A DNA stretch of 9,942 bases, from the NCBI GenBank assembly GCA_026398545.1, contig JAPLSR010000323.1:1-9942 (forward strand). The letters are read 5' to 3'. This document shows, one piece after another, positions 1-6,100 of the stretch. Both the position numbers and the translations under genes were made by a program. The notes beneath the pieces are model-generated. The model worked only from the letters and a program-made list of their open reading frames with translations. It did not search any database and had not been told where the DNA came from. The stretch comes from Candidatus Sumerlaeota bacterium (GTDB taxonomy: Bacteria; Sumerlaeota; Sumerlaeia; MWCT01). Position 1 is the first letter of the stretch. Each line of letters begins with the position of its first letter.

Positions 1-116
1 TCCACACACTCATCACAGATATATATGCTTTCCCCCACGCCGCGGTGAGAATATCCCTTGAAGAGTGTCCGCACTATATTCTGGTCTTTTCCGCAAAATG
101 AGCAGCGCAACCGCAT
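1..116 (-). CDS. ClpX-type C4 zinc-finger protein, N-terminal fragment (possibly ClpX)
   Basis: The first 38 codons of a gene that runs off the left edge. Reading the minus strand from the ATG at 116-114 gives MRLRCSFCGKDQ, then a variable stretch, then SIYICDECV. This is the zinc-binding domain found at the N-terminus of ClpX, the AAA+ unfoldase partner of ClpP, with cysteines at residues 5, 8, 34 and 37. In ClpX this domain dimerises and receives adaptors and substrates. The start is supported by GAAGGA seven bases upstream. The domain is unusual: E. coli ClpX has 18 residues between its cysteine pairs, and here there are 25, the extra ones falling around residues 20-30 (KGYSHRGVGES). Only four residues precede the first cysteine. 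No AAA+ sequence is visible, so full ClpX and a smaller protein carrying only this finger remain equally open. It lies 159 bases downstream of serS on the same strand. Confidence 0.75.
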   Translation of the reverse strand, partial: MRLRCSFCGKDQNIVRTLFKGYSHRGVGESIYICDECV

Positions 117-123
117 CTCTCAG

Positions 124-129
124 TCCTTC
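124..129 (-). promoter_or_regulatory. Ribosome binding site of the ClpX-type zinc-finger gene
   Basis: GAAGGA on the minus strand, seven bases before the ATG at 116. It is the main evidence that this short edge fragment is a real gene start. Confidence 0.65.
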
Positions 130-185
130 AAACCAAAAAAAAGTATTTCAAAGCAACCCTTCTTTTATCTCATACAATTCAATAA

Positions 186-214
186 ATTATTTCACTGTCC
201 TATTCATGATTCAA
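186..214 (-). promoter_or_regulatory. Putative sigma70-type promoter of the zinc-finger gene
   Basis: On the minus strand, TTGAAT (214-209) is followed after 17 bases by AATAAT (191-186), four and five matches of six to the -35 and -10 consensus. It would give a leader of roughly 60 bases. The surroundings are AT-rich, so chance matches are easy. The -35 overlaps one copy of the CATGATTCAA sequence that recurs in other spacers. Confidence 0.35.
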
Positions 215-216
215 GG

Positions 217-236
217 GAAAAAGAATTTAAAAATTC
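217..236 (-). terminator. Weak terminator-like hairpin downstream of serS
   Basis: About 40 bases after the serS stop, the minus strand has GAATTT, two bases, AAATTC, then five T residues. The position suits a terminator ending the thrC-serS transcript, but the stem is purely AT apart from one pair at its base and the loop is very tight. The call is tentative. Confidence 0.25.
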
Positions 237-275
237 ATAAGGGTCTAATTGTTATATGATTAACAGGTTTTATCA

Positions 276-1550
276 TCACTTTTTCAGGACATCCTCACCA
301 AACCAGGGACGGATAACCTCTGGAATACAAACATTTCCATCAGGTCTCTGATAGGTCTCAAGAAGGGCAATCATAAGCCTGGGAAGCGCCACACCGGAAC
401 CATTGAGTGTGTGCACCAGCTCTGATTTCGCCCCCGCCTCCCGCCGGAAACGAATACCGGCGCGCCGCGCCTGATAATCCTCACAATTGCTGCATGAGGA
501 AACTTCCAGATACCGCTGCATCCCGGGCGCCCAGACCTCAATATCATAACACTTCGCCGCCGCAACGGATAGGTCGCCTGAACAGAGCGCCACAATGCGA
601 TAATGCAGCCCCAGCCTCTGCAATACCACCTCCGCATCACGGAGGAGCGTCTCCAATTCGTCATAGGATGTCTCCGGCAGGACCATCTTCACCAGCTCCA
701 CCTTATTAAACTGGTGAACACGCGCGAGACCGCGTGTTTCCTTGCCGTATGCCCCCGCCTCGCGCCGGAAACAGGGTGTACAGGATGCGTAGTAAAGCGG
801 CAACTGGGCGGCGTTTAGAATCTCCCCTGCGTGAATATTTGCTATCGGCACCTCTGCCGTGGGAATCAAAAACAGGTCGTCCACATCACAGCGATACATA
901 TCCTCTTCCATCTTCGGGAGCTGTCCCGTTCCAGTCATGGCTCTTCTATTGACAAGATATGGCGGGGCGATTTCCACATAACCATGCTCACGGGTGTGCA
1001 GGTCAAGCATCCAGGCAATCAGGACGCGCTCAAGACGCGCCAGCGCCCCTATCAAAAGGGGAAAATTGCTGCCGGAAATCTTTGCGGCGCGCTGGAAATC
1101 GAGCATATCCAGATGTTCGCCTATCTCCCAGTGCGGCTTTGGTGAAAAATCAAATGCGGGCTTTTCCCCCCACTCCCGCACAAAAACATTATCCTCCCCG
1201 CCTTTGCCGAAATGGACGCTATCATGCGGCACATTCGGAATGGCAAGAAGGATTTTTCCCTGCTCGTCCTCCAGGGTTTTCAACTCTCCATCAAGCGATT
1301 TGATCTCCTCCCCCAGACGTCGCATCTCCTCCTTGAGGGGCGTTGCATCCTCGCCGCGTTTGACAAGGTCTCCAATCTTCCGCGAACTCTCATTGCGCCT
1401 TTTTTTCATCTCATCAGCCCTGCCTTGAATCTCGCGGCGACGCCGGTCGAGAGAAAGGACATCATCCACAAGGGAATCAAAATCCCCCTTCATCCGCAGT
1501 CTTTGTTTCACCTTTTCAGGGTCGCTTCTTATGAGTTGAATATCAAGCAT
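276..1550 (-). CDS. serS: Serine--tRNA ligase (class II aminoacyl-tRNA synthetase)
   Basis: Cytoplasmic enzyme that activates serine with ATP and charges tRNA-Ser (and tRNA-Sec where present). The 424-residue product has normal length and order. The N-terminal antiparallel coiled coil that reaches the tRNA long arm spans about residues 27-100 and is rich in Arg, Lys and Glu. The catalytic core follows, with GTGQLPKMEEDMY at 207-219, the serine-recognition TAE at 231-233, motif 2 (FRREAG at 261-266, then TRGLARVHQFNKVELV at 272-287), SSCSNCEDYQARR at 351-363, and motif 3 (LNGSGVALPR at 382-391). The start at 1550 is chosen because AAAGGA (1562-1557) ends six bases before it; the in-frame ATG at 1556 directly abuts that site. 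The product then begins MLDIQLIR, typical of bacterial SerRS. The gene follows thrC after 36 bases and is probably in its operon. All key motifs are intact. Confidence 0.97.
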   Translation of the reverse strand: MLDIQLIRSDPEKVKQRLRMKGDFDSLVDDVLSLDRRRREIQGRADEMKKRRNESSRKIGDLVKRGEDATPLKEEMRRLGEEIKSLDGELKTLEDEQGKILLAIPNVPHDSVHFGKGGEDNVFVREWGEKPAFDFSPKPHWEIGEHLDMLDFQRAAKISGSNFPLLIGALARLERVLIAWMLDLHTREHGYVEIAPPYLVNRRAMTGTGQLPKMEEDMYRCDVDDLFLIPTAEVPIANIHAGEILNAAQLPLYYASCTPCFRREAGAYGKETRGLARVHQFNKVELVKMVLPETSYDELETLLRDAEVVLQRLGLHYRIVALCSGDLSVAAAKCYDIEVWAPGMQRYLEVSSCSNCEDYQARRAGIRFRREAGAKSELVHTLNGSGVALPRLMIALLETYQRPDGNVCIPEVIRPWFGEDVLKK

Positions 1551-1556
1551 TGGCAT

Positions 1557-1562
1557 TCCTTT
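1557..1562 (-). promoter_or_regulatory. Ribosome binding site deciding the serS start
   Basis: AAAGGA on the minus strand has a six-base spacer to the ATG at 1550 but none to the ATG at 1556. It therefore favours the downstream start, which removes two residues (Met-Pro). Confidence 0.6.
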
Positions 1563-1586
1563 CAGTCATGGATGACAAATAGCGAA

Positions 1587-2876
1587 TCATGAGATAAGGG
1601 ATGATATTTGCTTTTTAACTGCCTCAAGTGTCGATTCAATCTGCACAGGGGCATTTGCAAAATGCGAGGCAATACCCCTCTCCTGAAGCGCCGATTTGTG
1701 ATAATTCACAGTGGCATCAGGGTCTTTGAGAAGATGTCCGGTCAGGATGCCCACCACTTTCTCCTCCGGATGCATGATGCCCTTTTCCACAAGTTTTTTC
1801 GCTCCTGCCACAGTGGCGCAGGAGGCGGGCTCCGCACCGATGCCTGAGGCATCCACCCATGCCTTTGCATCCATAATCTCCTGGTCAGTCACCTCCTCCA
1901 CAACGCCGTTGGACCATTCAATGCCGCGCAGAGATTTCTTCCACGAGACGGGGTTGCCGATTTTGATGGCGGTGGCAATCGTCTCCGCATTTGGCACGCG
2001 CTGATATGGCGTTTTGTTCTTCCACATCTTATAGAGTGGATTTGCGCCAGTCGCCTGAATAACTGCAATGCGCGGTTTCCTTGTGATGATACCGAGTTCA
2101 TAGAGTTCCATCAGACCCTTTGAAAGGGCGGTGTTGTTGCCCAAGTTTCCCCCTGGAAGGATAAACCAGTCCGGCACCTCCCAGTTCAACTGCTGGAGGA
2201 TTTCAAACCCGATAGCCTTTTGCCCTTCAATGCGATAAGGATTGATTGAGTTCAGCAAATAGATATTGAGTTTGTCGCAGACCTCCTGAACGAGAGTCAT
2301 GGCATCATCAAAATCGCCCTTAATCTGGAGTGTCTTGCCGCCATAAGCGAGTGCCTGGGTGAGTTTGCCGTAAGCAATCTTGCCCTCGGGAATAAAAACG
2401 ATGCCAATCATTCCGGCGCAGGCGGCATAGGCTGCCATTGAAGCGGAGGTGTTGCCGGTCGAGGCGCAGGCAACGATTTTGGCGCCCATCCGGTGAGCGG
2501 CAGTGATTCCGCAGGTCATACCGCGGTCCTTGAAGGAACAGGTCGGATTTTCACCCTCATGCTTCAGAAGGAAATTCTTCAGACCGGCGTATTCCCCCGC
2601 TTTGCCCGCCTCATAAAGGTTGGTATTCCCTTCAGGCTTGGAGACAATATATTGTTCCTCAACGGGGAAAATGAGTTCCTTATAACGCCACACGCCTGAA
2701 TTATAAGGCTTCTGGCGCGTGCCCCAGCGCTCATCAAAAAGCCGCTTCAGGTCTATTTTGCGGAGGACGTTCAGGTCATGCACAACATCAAGAGTCCCCC
2801 CGCAATCACACATGTAACGGACAACAAAGGGCTCAAACTCCCTCCCGCAATCAACACATTTTAATTTAATCACCAT
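1587..2876 (-). CDS. thrC: Threonine synthase (PLP-dependent, with N-terminal zinc ribbon)
   Basis: Converts O-phospho-L-homoserine to threonine and phosphate, the last step of threonine synthesis, in the cytoplasm. The 429-residue protein opens with a zinc-ribbon-like segment (C7, C10, C23, C25) common in this synthase branch. PEGNTNLYE follows at 81-89. The PLP lysine is K116 in SFKDRG, after which come STGNTSAS (139-146) and the phosphate-binding PGGNLGN (241-247). GAEPASCATVAG at 347-358 and LTGHLLKDP at 378-386 are also typical of threonine synthases and argue against threonine dehydratase or cysteate synthase. The ATG at 2876 is preferred because AGGGG lies eight bases upstream and the zinc ribbon then begins at residue 7. 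An in-frame TTG at 2933 would add 19 residues unlike the family. It is the first gene of a probable thrC-serS operon and is divergent from the M6 protease gene. Confidence 0.95.
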   Translation of the reverse strand: MVIKLKCVDCGREFEPFVVRYMCDCGGTLDVVHDLNVLRKIDLKRLFDERWGTRQKPYNSGVWRYKELIFPVEEQYIVSKPEGNTNLYEAGKAGEYAGLKNFLLKHEGENPTCSFKDRGMTCGITAAHRMGAKIVACASTGNTSASMAAYAACAGMIGIVFIPEGKIAYGKLTQALAYGGKTLQIKGDFDDAMTLVQEVCDKLNIYLLNSINPYRIEGQKAIGFEILQQLNWEVPDWFILPGGNLGNNTALSKGLMELYELGIITRKPRIAVIQATGANPLYKMWKNKTPYQRVPNAETIATAIKIGNPVSWKKSLRGIEWSNGVVEEVTDQEIMDAKAWVDASGIGAEPASCATVAGAKKLVEKGIMHPEEKVVGILTGHLLKDPDATVNYHKSALQERGIASHFANAPVQIESTLEAVKKQISSLIS

Positions 2877-2884
2877 TTTCTTCG

Positions 2885-2889
2885 CCCCT
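2885..2889 (-). promoter_or_regulatory. Ribosome binding site deciding the thrC start
   Basis: AGGGG on the minus strand with an eight-base spacer to the ATG at 2876. It supports that start over the longer TTG-initiated reading at 2933. Confidence 0.6.
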
Positions 2890-2962
2890 GCAAAATATTT
2901 TAAAAGGCTTTTCTGGGGCAGGCGGATGGTCAAATCAAGGAAAAAATCACCGGAAGCAAAAG

Positions 2963-3048
2963 TGCAGGGCGCCCTTTGCAGATTTGCGATAGACCCACCT
3001 GTTATTTTCCCCGCAGAGGCGCAACGACTAAAAACAACATTGCAAATC
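2963..3048. repeat. Dyad symmetries in the thrC / M6 protease divergent spacer
   Basis: The 293-base spacer 2877-3169 holds no gene that I can support. It contains two symmetric elements. One is TGCAGGGCGCCCTTTGCA at 2963-2980, centred on the perfect palindrome GGGCGCCC. The other is an inverted repeat of GATTTGCGAT (2981-2990) with ATTGCAAATC (3039-3048), ten pairs with one G-T wobble, 48 bases apart. They lie in the region that should be the thrC leader or promoter. They could be operators or an RNA fold in the thrC transcript. No T-box or other riboswitch that I know is recognisable. I could not pick a convincing thrC promoter. Confidence 0.4.
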
Positions 3049-3072
3049 CGAACCAGAATGTTGGGAATTCAT

Positions 3073-3101
3073 TTGATTTGAAAAAAGAGGCGTAATATAT
3101 T
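3073..3101 (+). promoter_or_regulatory. Putative sigma70-type promoter of the M6 protease gene
   Basis: TTGATT (3073-3078), a 17-base spacer, then TATATT (3096-3101). An overlapping alternative is TTGAAA (3078-3083), 17 bases, TTTAAT (3101-3106). Either gives a leader of roughly 60 bases. The region is AT-rich compared with its flanks, as expected for a promoter. Confidence 0.4.
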
Positions 3102-3157
3102 TTAATTTGTGAGATTGAAAAGATGTCTCATGATTCAATTATGAAAATTATAGTTAA

Positions 3158-3163
3158 AAGGGA
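3158..3163 (+). promoter_or_regulatory. Ribosome binding site of the M6 protease gene
   Basis: AAGGGA with a six-base spacer to the ATG at 3170. It fixes the start, which is directly followed by a signal peptide. Confidence 0.7.
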
Positions 3164-3169
3164 AATGGC

Positions 3170-6100
3170 ATGGAAAAGAAAATATGGTTTAGTAAGAGAC
3201 TGCTGGGTTTTTCATTGATTCTGTTCATGCTTGCATCCGTCAAGGTTTATCCGACGGCGCCTCCGCGTCCCGGCGAAATCGAGAAGTATGAAAAAGACGG
3301 GTCTCTCGCAAAGCGTCTTCAGTTCGCCGAAAAATATCAGAATTATAAAGTGCATCCCGATCTTATTAAAAGGCTCAAGGCGAAATTCCAGGCAGAAAAA
3401 GAGGGCAAAAAATTCGACCCACGGAGCTTTCCTTACAAGACCGGGCTTCCTTCTCACGGCACGCCGAAAATTTTCGTCCTGCCGATCGAATTCCCCGATT
3501 ATCCCCACACACAGGACGTTTCAAGATTCCAGAATTATCTTTTCGGCGACGGCGACCCGAACAACTACCCTTATGACAGCCTGAAAAATTACTATTTCCG
3601 AGCGTCCTATGGACAGCTGACCATCATCGGCGATGTCATGCCCTGGCACATGGCTTCGCAGAACAGGGACTACTACACTGATGATGTCAGACCCGTCATC
3701 ATGGAGGCCCTCGACGCCCTCAAGGATTCCGTTGATTTTACCCAATATGACAACAACGACGATAGCGAGATTGATTATTTCATCTGCTACTGGACAGGTC
3801 CCGACACCGGCTGGAACACGACCTTCTGGGCTTGGTGCGATATTAGCGGGGGCGGTTTTCGCTACGATCCTTACAGAATTGATGGCAAATCGCTCGGCGT
3901 CTATTCATGGATCTGGGAGAAAAACGATGGCCAGGGCGAACCCAACTTCATGCCGCGCATATCCATGCACGAAACCGGACATGGCCTTGGCTTGCCGGAT
4001 TATTACGATTACAAAGCCGACGTGGGGCCCAATGGCGGTCTCGGTAACATGGACATGATGGATAACGGTTATTTCGACCATAACGCCTTCAGCAAATTTC
4101 TGCTCGATTGGATGGGCGCATATATCGTGGGCGACAGCAATGTCATCCATAATATTACCCTCCGAAACGCCGACACCTTCCCCGATGCCGTGGTCATCAT
4201 GCCTAATCAGCAGGGATTGCTGTTTGATGAATATTTTGTTGTTGAAAACAGAATCCGCAACGGAAACGACGGGACGCTGATCGGCTCCAATCCCCTTCCG
4301 AATGAGGCGCTTGTTATCTATCATGTGGATGCAACGTTGAACACCGATGGCGACAATTTCGCTTATGACAACAGTTATACCTCTCACAAATTGCTTCGCA
4401 TGATGGAGGCGGACGGACAGGAGAACATCGAAAAAGGCAATGGCTCTGCCGATGCCGGCGATTTTTATCTCGAAGGCGCAAGTCTATCCTCTGCGACAAA
4501 ACCCAATAGCAATAGTTATTATTACTCTCCCAAAAGAGATGGCGCCTATGTGACCAATATCTCGTCCGGCTGGTCGGCGCGTTCGGCGACATATATCAAC
4601 GTAAGCACTTCTCTCTTCCCTGACCTGAATACGGTTCTGGATAATAAAGACCTGCACTTCAGCGCGGGCGGCGATTCCCTCTGGTATGGGCTTCAAATAT
4701 CCGACGCCACCAATATGAACGCCGCCCAGAGCGGCCAGATTGCCGATGGCCAGAACACATGGATCAAAATGACCGTTCAGGGACAGGGAACCATCACATT
4801 CGACTGGAAGGTGTCCTCGCAGCAGAATGGCGACTATCTTGAATTTTACATTGATAATGTGCAGATAAAAAGCATCAGCGGTGAGGTGGACTGGACTTCA
4901 GAATCCTTCCGCGTGACAAAGACCACCATGGGCACGCAAACCTTTCTCTGGAAATATCGCAAAAATTCCAGCTTCTCCGCCGGTCAGGACCGGGGCTGGC
5001 TCGACAATGTGCAGTTTACACCCATATCTCCAACGCTGAACGAGGCGCTCGATAATACAACCCTTGTCTGGACCGCCAGCGGCGACAATGGCTGGTATGG
5101 TCAGACCACTTACTCTTTCTTCGGCGGGAGCGCCGCGAAAAGCGACACACTCTCCGATGGTCAGAGCGCCTGGCTCAATACTCAGGTCACCGGCCCCGGC
5201 ACCTTGAACTTCGTCTGGAAAACTTCCCCCGAATTGAACGCGGATTATCTCAAATTCATGCTCGATGGTTTCGAAGAGGATAAGATCAGCGGTGGAACTA
5301 ATTGGATTCCCAAAACCCTTTTTATCAAAGGCAACGGCACGCATTATCTGACATGGAAATATCAAAAAAACGCAAGCGGCTCCGCTTATTCCTACTGCGG
5401 TTATCTGGACAAGGTGGAATTCATCCCGACTGGCGAACTGGCCGAAGCGGTTGACAACAATATGCTGGAATTCACAACCGGCCCCAGCTATAAATGGTAT
5501 TACCAGAATTATTTTGCCTATTATGGCGGGGACGCCGCCCAGAGCGGTTATTATCCAAGTGCGAATGTTCAGGCTTCTTTCCAGACAACGGTGGACGGCC
5601 CCGGCGATGTAACGTTCCTGTGGAAGGTCTCCTCCGAGGCAAACCACGATTATCTTGAGTTCTATATTAACGACGTTCTTCAAAACGAAATCAGCGGCGA
5701 ACAGGACTGGACGATGATCAATCCCATTCATATCAGCGGCCCGGCCACTCTTCGATGGACTTATGCCAAAGATGAAAGCGGAACAAGCGGATATGACGTC
5801 GGATGGGTTGATAAAGTGATTTTCACCAGCTCGCTTTCCATCGGCGACGCCCTCGACAACCATTATCTGCCCTTGAAAAATTACGGGGACAATCCCTGGG
5901 AGGTCCAGTCCACGACTTATATCTGGGGCGGCAGCGCGATCAAAGCGGGGCCGATGGATCAAGAGCCCCTGAAAACCAGAAACGCAATGCTGCAAACAAC
6001 GTTGACCGGTCCCGGAACTCTGAAATTCTACTGGAAGATTTCCTCGGCATGGTATCCACTAACATTGACGATAGATAATATTAAAGTGGACGAAATCAAA

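Noticed and set aside
100..140. A possible tRNA T-arm (TTCAAACC-like sequence) near the left edge
   Set aside because: No acceptor, D or anticodon arms can be assembled around it, and the stretch is explained by the ribosome binding site and start of the zinc-finger gene.
2877..2933. Longer thrC beginning at the TTG at 2933
   Set aside because: The 19 added residues are unlike threonine synthases, and a well-spaced AGGGG precedes the ATG at 2876.
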